Shown here piece by piece: positions 8,570-17,532 of a stretch of DNA of 17,532 nt. A program made the translations under genes and the position numbers. The notes below the pieces were generated by a model that was not told the origin of the DNA, searched no databases, and saw only the letters and a list, made by a program, of their open reading frames with translations. The stretch spans positions 1 to 17,532 of the forward strand of contig RXOD01004876.1 of NCBI GenBank assembly GCA_005223375.1. The letters run 5' to 3'. How positions within the stretch are numbered: position 1 is the first letter of the stretch; each line of letters starts with the position of its first letter. Origin of the DNA: Amoebophrya sp. AT5.2. Lineage: Eukaryota > Sar > Dinophyceae > Syndiniales > Amoebophryaceae.

Positions 8570-11500
8570 TCACCTGATGTCGCTCATGCGGATCGCAATG
8601 CATGGTGACTTCGTTCGCCCGGATCGCATCAGTCTCGATCGCAAGTGAAGGAGAAGGCCGGGCGCAAGCAATGAAGTTGACATCATCAAGATCAACTTCG
8701 AGGAGATATAAAAGACACCGCGAACATCGCAGTCGGCGATTCTTCCCAGTCGGCACCGATTGAATGGAGGATTTCGGACTACGGTCCTCGTCTTTCTGAA
8801 GAGTTTTTTCCAGAAGCGCAGCGCGTTGGCCTCGCCGTCCACGTACCAGGCGTTCATTTTGCGCGATATCTCCAATAGTTCATCTCTACCAATTGACTTC
8901 GTTATAAGCAACAGGTGGCTTAAAGAGTCGTAGTACTGTAGGTGCGGCCGGAGTGCGAACTCGGAGATACGCGAGTAAAACCACGCCCCGTAGGGGTCCA
9001 TCTGGAAACGGCCCTGCCACTCGAAAGGCGTAAAGGCATATGGAAACTTTTTCTCCATCTCGTCGCCATCTTCTCGACCCGCCGTGGAGGACGTCAGCAC
9101 GTCCATTGCCGACAGCTCCAGATCCAGGACTGCTCCTCGCTCAAGAACTTCTTCTACATCCAGTTGCGAGTCAAGCTCCCCCGCCACCCGTTTTTCCAGT
9201 TCCGCCACCACGTCCGGCCGCGGATCCTCGCCGCCTGGGAAGAGCGCGTGGCTACCCCTCCTCGTGTAGCGCCACAGCTCCCTGTGGGTGAAGATCGGCA
9301 CCCGTAGGGCGTAGTACTCCGCCAGCTTTGCGTTCGTCACGTCGTACGGCCACAGCAGCGCAAAGTCGTAGAACGCCGCCTGCAGCTCCATCTTTTGCAA
9401 TCTTTGGAAGGCGGGACTGGTTGTAGTATCGCTATTCCGTACTAGCTCTTCATCCTCGTAGCTGAAGACGTTGATGTCCTGGTTGGTCGGGGGACGATCA
9501 CCAGCAGTCTCATTCTGTTTCATCTGGGACCTCGGCTCCAGCACGGGGTCCTCGTGTGGAATAGTAGTGGCGTGGTTGAGGTTGAAGAATTCGGTCCAGT
9601 CCGGATCCTCGGCGCAGGGCACGCCGAAAGCGGCGCAGGAGACCGTGGCGTAAGGCTCCAGCAGCTTGCGCAGCGCAATCGACGGCCCGTGGAACACCCC
9701 GCCGGTGGAATCAAACTCGAGGATCTTCAGCTTCGACTCATTTTTACTGAAATTATAGATCCCCGAGTTTGACTTTGATTCCATCTTCGACGGCGGGTCC
9801 TCGTCCTCGTCCCGTTCAGTATTTTTAACCGACCTCGACAGTCTCCCCCGCACGTACGGATTTTCCCGCGCCTCAAGTGCAAGCGTCGAAGCCGCCGAGG
9901 ACGAGGAGGCATCTTCTACTAGTTCTTGTACCTCCGAACTATGATCCAGCGTTCTTTCCGTTTTACTATTTGATGTTTTCCGCAGCATGTCTCCCAACCG
10001 CAGGGCCATGGGTTTTTGCCACGGGATGACGCCTACGTCACTGACGTAGTGCAGCTGAATGGCGTGGTACGCCGTGTAGCCTACGAAAAAGTAGTTCGGC
10101 TTCCGGACGAGATCTGACAGCTCCTTCCTCCAAATCGGTTCGTGTTTTTTCGGCACCAGAAACATGTACGGCTGATTGTAGCTCGCCACCACCGCGATGC
10201 CCTCTTTCCCAGAGAACAGCTTGCACCAGATCACAGGATGGCCGCACAACACCAAGGAAACCCTTCCCGCGAACTTTCGCTCAAACCAGTCGTCGAACCA
10301 GGGCTGGAGCTCGGTATCGAAGGACTCGTGGATTGCCTCCTTGGTTTCGTGGATCTGGGACAACACGGTCACGAGTTCTTCGTCGTCCGACTGGTACTCG
10401 GGAAAGTACTTCTTGTGGTACGACAGCACGCCGTGCTTGTGCAGCTGCCAATTCGGGAAGTGGCGCTCAATTACGAAAATGGCGTCGTACAAAGCACCAA
10501 AATGCGAACTCAGGTACAAGGCCGAGACTTCTGGCTTGGTGGGCTTGAATCGCTCCACTTTCATGGCATTGGAGGCGGTGGAACCGGTGGGGGAGGATGC
10601 TCTTGAGGGAAGTAACCCAATGACGGGGAGCTGCACATGCGGTGAGGCGAACTCGGGGAAGAGAGCGCGCCGGATCAAGCACGAGGCGCCATCGCGGTCG
10701 GAAGCTGTGGCTGTACGTGGAGAAGGAGATGCCCCACCTCCGTGATTGGGTGATACAATTTTCATGCCAGAGTTCGCAGCTCGCAGATTCGTCTGCTCGC
10801 AGCTCCACTTATGGTCATACAGCCGAAACCGCTCCTCGCCCGTGTTCTTGAGCACAAACGTATGGCGGGACATGGTGGTAAGTGGGTAACAAGTGGTCAG
10901 TGAAAACTTGGGGGGGCTCTTTGTTGTCCCCTGTTTGGTTGTCCTATCCCTAGGCATAGGTCTGCACTAGGAGCACGGGCGGCTTTCCGCGGTCGACAGA
11001 ACCAGAAGCCTTACACTGCCCCACGGCTAACAGTAACAACAAAGTCTAAACCGCCAGGCTAGAAGGCGCCCCCTTCTGCCCTGCTCTCAGGAGGACGAGG
11101 AGGCTCTAGCACTAGTAGAAGTACTTAGCTGCCGCACCGCTCTAGCTCCTGGCTTTCCATGGCCTTCTTTTCCCTCCCAGTGGCTCACCTCCCGAGCGCC
11201 TGAACGCAGTCGCCACCTAAGGGTACTTGCCACCCACGTGGGGAGCGAGGGGAACCCGTCTTCCCCTAGCACTCACGACCATCAATCTGCCCACTGACTC
11301 ACCATCGGACCTGGCCCCTTGTTCATAAAACGATTTCCCGTGCTCGAGCCGCCAGATGTTGACCAGGATGTCCCAGGTGGTGATCGGCGCCCCGAACTCA
11401 ACGAGGAAGTCCACCTGGTCCATCATGGTCAACTTGTTCACCTGCCGCAGGAGCATGAGAGCAAGCCCCCGCGCTTCCTCCCCCTCTCTGTTCAATGACA

Positions 11501-12047
11501 GTGATATCCAGGCGTCCAGGTACACTGCCACATGATAGCCGAAGAAGCACATATCCGACTCTACGCGCAGCTCGGTTCTCTTTGTGCTTGTTCCTCCACG
11601 ACCGACGCTCGTACTCGTAGTTTCCGAAGCAAGCTCTACGTCAAGGTCAACTGTTCGGGCGTTTTTCAAGTCTTCGAGAAACTGCTCTGAAAGGGTGCGG
11701 GTGTTGCCGCCAGCCTGTTGGACCAGTCGGACGAAGTCCTGCACGAGCGGACGCGTGTGCTCCGCCAAAAAAGCAACAACTTGTTCCGAGGAGCCATCTA
11801 GTTGTTGAAGTTCGCCATCTTCATCTTCGTGAGCGGTGAGAAACAACCGCCGGGCGGCGTGGAGATAGGGCTGCCACAAAGAGTTATGGTTATGCGCGGC
11901 TGACTGCTCGCAAGCCGAGATGCGCAGCAGAGGAGGAGCGGGGAAATGGCTTCTGGGTCTCGAGCCTTCTGGTGTCTGATGTGGTCCACTGTCCTCGAGC
12001 GCGGACGCATCCGCCGCGAACCTCCAGAGAGCGAAGAGTAGCCGCAT
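8570..12047 (-). CDS. Gene 3: secreted or Golgi-type protein of uncertain family, paralogue of gene 4 (weakly glycosyltransferase-like)
   Basis: Proposed exons 12047-11328 and 10855-8570 give 1001 residues. The start is the first ATG after an in-frame stop and gives a signal-like N-terminus (MRLLFALWRFAADASA). An N-terminal domain up to about 240 shares ISACE, FFGYHVAVYLDAWISL and FGAPIT-WDILVNIWRLE with gene 4. A central part holds HKHGVLSYHK, QPWFDDWFERKFAGRVSLV, LCGHPVIWCKLF (about 439-450) and NYFFVGYTAYHA (about 490). A second part has LWPYDVTNAKLAEYYALRVP (737-756), ELWRYTRRG and PHLQYYDSLSHLL (873-885), ending in a helix ALRFWKKLF. The order of motifs, a Rossmann-like CGHP segment and then a Pro-Tyr-Asp/Glu segment with PH..YDS near the end, recalls GT-B glycosyltransferase-like proteins of protists. 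This is from memory and weak. The final ~50 residues have no match in gene 4. Confidence 0.85.
8673..8699. repeat. Small hairpin in the C-terminal tail of gene 3
   Basis: GAAGTTGA (8673-8680) and TCAACTTC (8692-8699) form a perfect 8-bp stem with an 11-nt loop. It lies in the part of gene 3 that has no counterpart in its paralogue. No T-run follows and function is unknown. Confidence 0.4.
10861..11327. mobile_element. Introner-like element in gene 3 (467 bp, TSD AAACG)
   Basis: Identical direct repeats AAACG lie at 10856-10860 and 11328-11332. The left end begins TATGG and the right end finishes CATA. Removing the element with one repeat joins ...RLEHGKSF to VLKNTGEERF in phase 0, matching gene 4, which reads RLERQLPFALHTGEEHF without an intron there. 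The left end matches the right end of the gene 4 element at 15896-16372 at 22 of 28 positions, and an internal 28-bp segment (11192-11219) matches 15992-16019 at 24 of 28 in reverse complement. So both belong to one family in opposite orientation. Its own two ends match each other only weakly. A GTGAGT inside the element could mimic a donor but gives no protein alignment. Confidence 0.87.
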
Positions 12048-12200
12048 CCGCTTTGGCGGTCACACTTTGAGGCTCGCCCGGCGATGGAGGAGCAAGCACA
12101 GTGCCGTCGTTCTTTCGTTTATGTCGCTTTAAGTAACAAAGAACAGCATTATTCTCTGCGCTGTTGCTTCTCCCGTCTCTCGTTATACTTCTTCTGCAGG

Positions 12201-12264
12201 GTAGAAAAGTAGGCATAAAAGTAGAGAGCGAGGCATTAAAAAGTAGCGAGGTTTGAAAGTAGAA
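12201..12264 (-). promoter_or_regulatory. Cluster of CTACTTT repeats upstream of gene 3
   Basis: Read on the minus strand, four imperfect copies of CTACTTT(T) occur within 64 bp, about 155-215 bp before the gene 3 start, with TAATGCC- or TATGCC-like spacers. No TATA box is evident. T-rich TTTT motifs are reported as core promoter elements in dinoflagellates, so a promoter role is possible, but it is only inference. It could equally be a degenerate minisatellite. Confidence 0.35.
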
Positions 12265-12485
12265 GCAAGACCAACAGTCATTCGCGAAGTCTCGAACTCA
12301 CAGCGGCATCATCAAAGCAGACGAGACTTCTACTGCTGGAAAAGCACATTCACGAATTGATATTTCGAATTTGATTCCAATGAATTCCTCATCCTCGAGC
12401 TCGATGCAGTCTCGCAACATGTTTAAAACCTACTTTCTTGATCCTGATGCTGAATGATACTTTTTCTTTATAGAGTCCCTGCTGC

Positions 12486-12532
12486 TTTTGCTTTTCTTTT
12501 TCACGAAATCTTTTTGCTTTTCTTTTCACGAA
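12486..12532. repeat. Tandem direct repeat just 3' of gene 4
   Basis: Two copies of a T-rich unit (TTTTGCTTTTC followed by TTTTCACGAA) lie at 12486-12507 and 12512-12532, differing by one T. They are about 50-100 bp past the gene 4 stop, in its likely 3' untranslated region, and purine-rich on the coding strand. Confidence 0.7.
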
Positions 12533-12584
12533 TCGTTAATAACGAAATCGATAGTAGTTATATTTATATAGTCTTCATCCCTGC

Positions 12585-15500
12585 TCAGTCTTTCGCCACC
12601 ACCGCATGAGCATCGTCGTACAGCTTTGTCCAAAAGCGCAGCACGTTCTTTTCGGCGTCGCGGTACCAGGCGTCCATTCGGCGGGAGATCTCCAGCAGCC
12701 GCGGCGACGCACTGCCGTGCTTTTGTTTCTCTCTCGCAAGCGACGTCGTTATTTCCAACAAGTGACCTAGCGAATCGTAGTATTGTATGTGCGGCATCAG
12801 CGCGAATTCTGCGGTGCGGGAGTAGAACCAAGCCGAGTACGGGTCGACCTGCCATCGGCCCTGCGACTCGAAAGGCGAGAAAGCGTAGGGAAAATTCCGC
12901 TCCGTCGGGAGCTGATCCCCTAGCTCTTGCGCCTGCTGGGTCATTTCCAGGTCGAGTGCGTTCCCACGTCCCCCGGTCTCGCTGCAAAAGAACGCAGAAG
13001 TGGTGGAGGTCGTAGTAGCACTCCTGTTGAGTGATGTTGTTGACCGCCATGTATCAGCGCGAAATTCGCCAGCATTTGAACTGATCCCCCCTCCCTCGAA
13101 GCACGCCGCGACGGCCGCTTCCAACTGATCCAGTCTCGCCGGACGCGGGTCCTGTCCCCCCGGGAAAAGTTACCGGGTGGATCATCGCATAGCTCCACTT
13201 CATCGCCCCGATTTAGCTTCTGAACTACAGATGGAGAACGAGGTCAGATACGCCCTAGGGGGGGAGCCGGGAGAACCCGTCTAGCCAACTGTCGAATGTG
13301 GCAGGGTGCGCTCTGTTCCCAGAAGGGTCCCGCAAGCTTCGCGACGGTGCACCATCAAAGAGAGGAAGTTATATTTGACACATACACGACCCACCCCTCG
13401 CAGCTGCCCAGCTTGGACCCAGGATTATGCGGCTGGGTGGGTGTGGGTTTCTAATGTGGGTTTCTAATGCGGATTTCATCAACATCTTCATCATCACATA
13501 GCTGGGTTATAATTTCGCTAATCGTGTCGCCTGTTCCAGCAGAGGTCGCCGCATGAGTAAAGTAACAGTCCCAGAGCTACAGCGGCGGCCTGTCTCCCCA
13601 AGTGTGGCAGAGGCCTCTATGCCACCAGACATCGGCGAAAATATGCGATGATCCTCTCCTTAAAAAAGGGCTTGGCTACCCCGCCGCGTGTACCGCCACA
13701 GCTCGCCGTGCACAAAAATCGGTAGTCGTAAAGCGTAGTGCTCACTCAATGTCGCGTACATCATGTCGTATGGCCACAATATGACCACGTCAAAGAACGC
13801 CGCCTGCGCTTCCATCTTACGCAGCCGGGCCCCGGATTTCCCCGTGCTCCTTATTTCCCCCGCTCGACCTGGACCTGGACCTCCCCCGCCGCCTTCTGTT
13901 GAAGTATTAGAATCGGATGTTCTTTGTCTTTGAGACAAAAACCGCGTCCACTCGGGATCCTCCTCGCACGGGACCCCACCTTGCCCGCATGACACCCTTG
14001 CGTATTTCGCGATCAGCTTCCGCAGCGCGAAACTGGGTGCGTGCCACAGGCCCCCGGGCGAACCATATTCCAATATCTTCAGCTTGTGTATTTCCTCATT
14101 GTAGTAGTCTTCTACTGCACCACCGGGACTGCGGGACGAACGCGGGCTCGCTGGTGAGTCTCGCTCTCCTAGTTGGAATTCCCTCTCCGCGCTGCGGCTG
14201 CCTGAGTTTGCGTCAAGAAGCAAAATTTTCTGCAATTTTCCGCAGAAGTAGGGATTCTCAAGGAGCTCCACGATGTTCTTCTGACTGGCGCCGGCAACAT
14301 GTTCTTGATCCCCTGCGGCCCAGACGCCCAGCAGCTCTCGCATGCACGACGGGTTTACCCGCAACGAGTGGCCATTCGCGAGCGCCACCGCCTTTTGCCA
14401 GGGAATGCCCGGCACGCCGGTAACGTAGTGCAGCTGCATGGAGAGGTAAGCCTCGTACGTGACGAAGAAATAGTTCGGCTTCTTGATCATGCTGGTGAGT
14501 TCGACCTCCCACGTCGTCTTGTTCGCTTTCGGCACCAGGAACATGTGCGGCTGGTCGTGGCTCACCACTACCGCGATCTCGTCTTCCTTTCGCCGCGCAA
14601 AAAATTTGCACCACAAAATCGGGTGCCCGCACAACACCAAGGAAACCCTTCCCGCGAACTTTCGCTCAAACCAGTCGTCAAACCACGGCTGCAATGCGGT
14701 ATCGAAGTGCTCATGGATCGCCGACTTCGTCTTGTGAATCTCGCCCAAAACGCCAACCAACTCTTCATCATCGGATTGGTACTCCGGAAAAAATGCCTTG
14801 TGGTAGGACAAAACCCCGTGCTTGTGCAGCTTCCAGCTGGGGAAGTGCTGGTCAATCACAAAAATCGCGTCGTACAGCGAGCCGAAGTGCGCGGCCAGAT
14901 AGAGGGCCTCGACCCTGTTGTCCTCACTTCTAGACGAGGACGCAGTACTAGTTCCTCCGGATGTAGTGGTTGCACTTGCATCTGCGTCAACAGGAATAGC
15001 CATCTCCAACTCCATCAGCGACCCTGCCGGCTGGCGGTAAGGGGCATTCATCCGTGGCGGTCCCGCAATCTGCACGTGGGGCGACGTGAACTCTGGAAAA
15101 AGACCCCTGCGGATGAGACACGAAACGCCGTCGCGATCCGTCGGGCCCGTCAGGCTCAGTAGAAGCTCTTTGTCTTTTAGTTGTTGCAAAGGCACGCCGG
15201 CGTCGGGCGGCCGGGCCTCCGCACGCACACCGCCCGGGGTGTAGGGGGGCCCTGCTGTTTTGACTGTCAACGGAGTAAACATTCCCGCGAGTAATCCCGT
15301 CTCGCATGCGCTCTCGTGGTCGTAGAGCCGAAAATGTTCCTCGCCAGTATGCAACGCGAACGGCAGCTGACGCTCCAGCCGCCAGATGTTTACTAGGATA
15401 TCCCAGCTCGTGATAGGCGCTCCAAACTCCACCAACAAATCAGCGTGATCCATCATGGTCACTTTGTTCACCTGCGTCAAGAGGTTCAGGGCTACCTCCC

Positions 15501-16550
15501 GCTCGTGATCCCCCCCGCCCAGCTTCTCGAGCGATATCCACGCGTCGAGGTACACAGCAACGTGGTACCCGAACAAACAGGTCTCCGACTGCACATGCAG
15601 CTCACTCACAGTTGTCATACTACTCATTCCCGAAAATTCTGTTCCGCTCTCTTCACCCACCACTTCTACTTCTACGCCCTCCCCTTTCAAGTCCAGCTCT
15701 CGGATGAAGTTTTCCGAAATGCTTCGGGTATTGAAGTCGGCGGCTCGCAGCACCTCGTTGACGAACTCCTGTACCAGTGCGCGCGTGTTTTCCATCAAAA
15801 ACGGCAACGCTTCCTCGTCGCCGAATTTTAAAAACTGCGTGGCCGCCACGAGGTACGCCTTCCAAATGCTGTCCGCAGATTCGCACGCCGAGATCTATGA
15901 AGCGAAGGGAACAGGTGATAAGTAAGCAAGAGGTGCGTGCTATGAAGTAAGTGCTAGGCAACGGGTCCTCTTAGATGGCGGATTGCCCTAGTAGGTGGCG
16001 AGTGCGTCAAGGCGCTCCGAACCGCGAAGCGCCGGGCGGTTTCAGAGATGCCCCACGCAAGGGACTAGAGACAGGCCGGCGGCACTTTCCTATGGGGGGT
16101 AGAGGGAGCAAGTCATGGCAAGCCAATGGCTAGAATAAAGGTGATAGAGCCTGATGAAAGCACTAGGGCAAAAGAGGGCGCGAGCGCGTAGCATGGTAAA
16201 AAAATACGTATGCACTCCTGTCTGCTGTAGGATGCATCAACGGCGCCAGGCCTGCCAACCGCAGTAGGACGCCTTTGCGCTCTTCTTTCTAGAAGGACTA
16301 TGGGGACCCCGAGGAGCCCCCCCGGAAAAAAACACTTTACCACGTACCTACTTGCCACCTGGTCCGACCATACGATCCGCAGCACTCCGGGAAACATCCT
16401 TCTGCTTGTTGGGGTCGTTGGGGAGAATGATGCTGATGAGGATGTTCTCGAAGTCTCAAGATGAGCGCCCACTCGCGCGAAAGGTAGGAGCGCAAGCCAC
16501 GCGATACGCAGGCGACCGAGGAACCGATAATGTTTTCCCATTTTCAACAT
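12585..16550 (-). CDS. Gene 4: secreted or Golgi-type protein of uncertain family, paralogue of gene 3 (weakly glycosyltransferase-like)
   Basis: Proposed exons 16550-16374, 15891-13664 and 13164-12585 give 994 residues. The N-terminus has basic residues and then a hydrophobic core (IAWLALLPFARVGA), a likely signal peptide or anchor. The exon 1 end (FPGVLRI) joins SACES, matching LRISACEQ in gene 3. Shared blocks follow in the same order as gene 3: LFGYHVAVYLDAWISL, FGAPITSWDILVNIWRLE, HKHGVLSYHK, QPWFDDWFERKFAGRVSLV, LCGHPILWCKFF (about 479-490), ILWPYDMMYATLSEHYALRL, ELWRYTRRGSQALF and, in exon 3, PGGQDPRPARLDQLEAA, YAFSPFESQGRWQVDPY and PHIQYYDSLGHLL. It ends ...AVVAKD, without the tail of gene 3. 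Head-to-tail placement 537 bp from gene 3 shows tandem duplication. Its biochemical role is unproven. Confidence 0.88.
13170..13663. mobile_element. Introner-like element in gene 4, second family (494 bp, TSD AAAAG)
   Basis: The arms 13170-13191 and 13642-13663 are inverted repeats matching at 18 of 22 positions, with the inner 13 (GGATCATCGCATA) perfect. Identical direct repeats AAAAG flank it at 13165-13169 and 13664-13668. Read unspliced, the host frame hits TAA at once after RRGSQALF. Excision with one repeat joins in phase 2 to FPGGQDPRP, which matches the uninterrupted FPGGEDPRP of gene 3. The edges are TT...AA rather than GT-AG. The termini differ from the TATG family. No credible ORF lies inside. 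Confidence 0.92.
15896..16372. mobile_element. Introner-like element in gene 4, TATG family (477 bp)
   Basis: The element begins TATG and ends CATA. Its flanks, AGATC (15891-15895) and CGATC (16373-16377), match at 4 of 5 positions. Inverted similarity of the ends is clear slightly inside: ACAGGTGATAAGTAAG against CCAGGTGGCAAGTAGG. Excision joins LRI to SACE, exactly as in gene 3, which has no intron here. Its ends and an internal segment match the gene 3 element at 10861-11327 in the opposite orientation. An AG precedes the downstream exon (CATAG), but no GT donor fits in phase. Confidence 0.88.
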
Positions 16551-17485
16551 AAAGCAATTTCTTCTTGCACGTCGGTGCGCTTAGGCTTACAGTCCTTCAA
16601 ATGAGAACGGAAGAGAGTTCAGCTTCAGCATGAAGTTCAAAACGATCATACGCCCCAACGCTCATAAACAAATACAAAGCCCTGCCAGATCAATCGTTTT
16701 GTTTTTCATACATGCATCTGTAAGACCAGAGGATTTACCCGCAACAGAGAACAAAGTTCAACAAACTCAATCATCCGGCGCCAGATGTGAGTTTTAGTGG
16801 CAGCCGAGGCTACTGCTGATCCTCGGGTTCTTTCGTTTCGGCTCGTCTCGGAACAAGCAAAATAAATGCATGGCCCATGATGGGAGATCTTCATGATCCC
16901 CTAAAATGAATCAATCGATTGCATCGAATGCATGGCGAGTTTCTTGTTTCTCAGACTGTGTTCGATGATTTTTGTCATTGCGTTGGGCAGATACTCGTCG
17001 AAGACTGCCTGCTTTGTTTACAATATCTTTTATTTGTCTCAATCTCAAATAAGAGTGCAGATAGCTACGTCGATCTTTGTACTATCAGGTCCAGAAATAA
17101 CAACTCACTCAGTGGCTGAGGCTGAAAGAGTAGAAAGAAGTGTTAAGTATTCTAGTCCTTTGTTTTGCCTGATCCTGATCGATGCTGAACACCTCCAGAG
17201 CAGGCCTACTAAAAAATACTTTGATACACCTTCAACTTCAACATCAACTACACGTCGAGATAGCTACAACAGCGATTCGTATGTAACCGATATGCGTGTG
17301 TAGTGTTGCTGATGTTGTTTGACCAGACCCGACGTGCCTCTACCAAGCAATGGCACAACGAGAGCTCCTGCGAACAGAAAGATCGATGACGAGACTGAGA
17401 ATAAAATGCTTTGTGCTGACTGCTGAGCACTTGCGTTGCAAAGCCAAAGCACACACTCTTTGGCCGGCGGTTGGAGGACGCGCAA
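16551..17485. other. Intergenic region between gene 4 and the plus-strand gene
   Basis: These 935 bp are AT-richer than the coding parts and lie between divergent gene starts, so they probably hold both promoters. A 123-codon ORF on the plus strand (16932-17303, MASFLFLRLCSMIFVIALG) starts with a signal-like segment, but its base composition and residue mix look non-coding. I saw no tRNA, no array and no element with inverted ends and direct repeats here. Confidence 0.5.
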
Positions 17486-17532
17486 ATGTCGGCAGCCAAT
17501 GGGGACGAGCTCATCTCGTCCGCGGACGCACG
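17486..17532 (+). CDS. Probable 5' end of a plus-strand gene, cut by the window
   Basis: ATG at 17486 opens a frame that stays open to the edge (MSAANGDELISSADA). The composition switches from AT-rich spacer to the GC-rich style of the other genes at about this point, and the context GCAAATG is reasonable. Fifteen codons are too few for any functional call. Confidence 0.45.
   Translation, partial: MSAANGDELISSADA

Larger units (their letters stand above)
12048..12584. other. Intergenic region between genes 3 and 4
   Basis: This is 537 bp, AT-richer than the genes. It carries the upstream repeats of gene 3 (12201-12264) and a tandem repeat just downstream of gene 4 (12486-12532), listed separately. 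Only shadow ORFs are present. Confidence 0.6.

Noticed and set aside
10861..10957. Separate start codon for the gene 3 second exon (ATG near 10875 or the start at 10957)
   Set aside because: It lies inside the inserted element. The alignment with gene 4 runs smoothly from the first exon into the second across the junction.
11217..11327. Continuation of the gene 3 first exon to the stop at 11217
   Set aside because: The residues after GKSF have no counterpart in gene 4 and lie inside the element; the AAACG repeats and paralogue alignment place the boundary at 11328.
13602..13784. ORFs overlapping the right end of the element in gene 4
   Set aside because: They are short, antisense to exon 2 and cross the element boundary; no domain or plausible start context.
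16113..16373. Reading gene 4 exon 1 onward to the stop at 16113
   Set aside because: Beyond LRI the frame is inside the element, and SACE resumes after it exactly as in gene 3.
16932..17303. Plus-strand ORF of 123 codons with a signal-like N-terminus
   Set aside because: AT-rich composition, Ser/Thr-rich random-looking tail and overlapping ORFs in other frames; kept only as a note in the spacer entry.

Overview
The window looks like nuclear DNA of a protist. It has long GC-rich genes, AT-richer spacers, spliceosomal-style introns, low-complexity protein segments and no bacterial operon signals. Four genes lie head to tail on the minus strand, and one more gene probably starts on the plus strand at the right edge. 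This layout, together with the unusual introns below, recalls alveolates, especially dinoflagellate parasites of the Amoebophrya type. That assignment is inference, because no marker gene is present.

Layout, read on the minus strand from right to left. (1) 16550-12585 and (2) 12047-8570 are tandem paralogues of about 1000 residues. Each has an N-terminal signal-like segment. They belong to a family I do not recognise with certainty; the C-terminal half is weakly reminiscent of GT-B glycosyltransferases. (3) 8115-3956 encodes a protein of about 1249 residues, mostly disordered and low in complexity, with a helical C-terminal end. (4) 3763 to beyond position 1 encodes the first ~1046 residues of a protein with an N-terminal hydrophobic anchor or signal; its C-terminus is outside the window. 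Positions 17486-17532 (+) hold a likely gene start. The spacers are 192-935 bp.

The main discovery is a set of five insertions of 405-494 bp that split these genes: 2138-2574, 5542-5946, 10861-11327, 13170-13663 and 15896-16372. Each is flanked by a direct repeat of about 5 bp (a target-site duplication, TSD). Four have clear related inverted ends, and the fifth (10861-11327) is tied to its family mainly by the ends and body it shares with 15896-16372. Removing the element plus one direct-repeat copy restores the reading frame in every case; for the two paralogues it also restores the protein alignment. None has GT-AG at the edges. They behave like introner elements, that is, DNA-transposon-like units that are spliced out as introns. 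The three in the paralogues are all at unshared positions, and two of them belong to one family in opposite orientation. These are strong signs of intron gain after the gene duplication. Gene 4 also carries two short introns that fit ordinary GT-AG splicing, so two kinds of intron seem to coexist.
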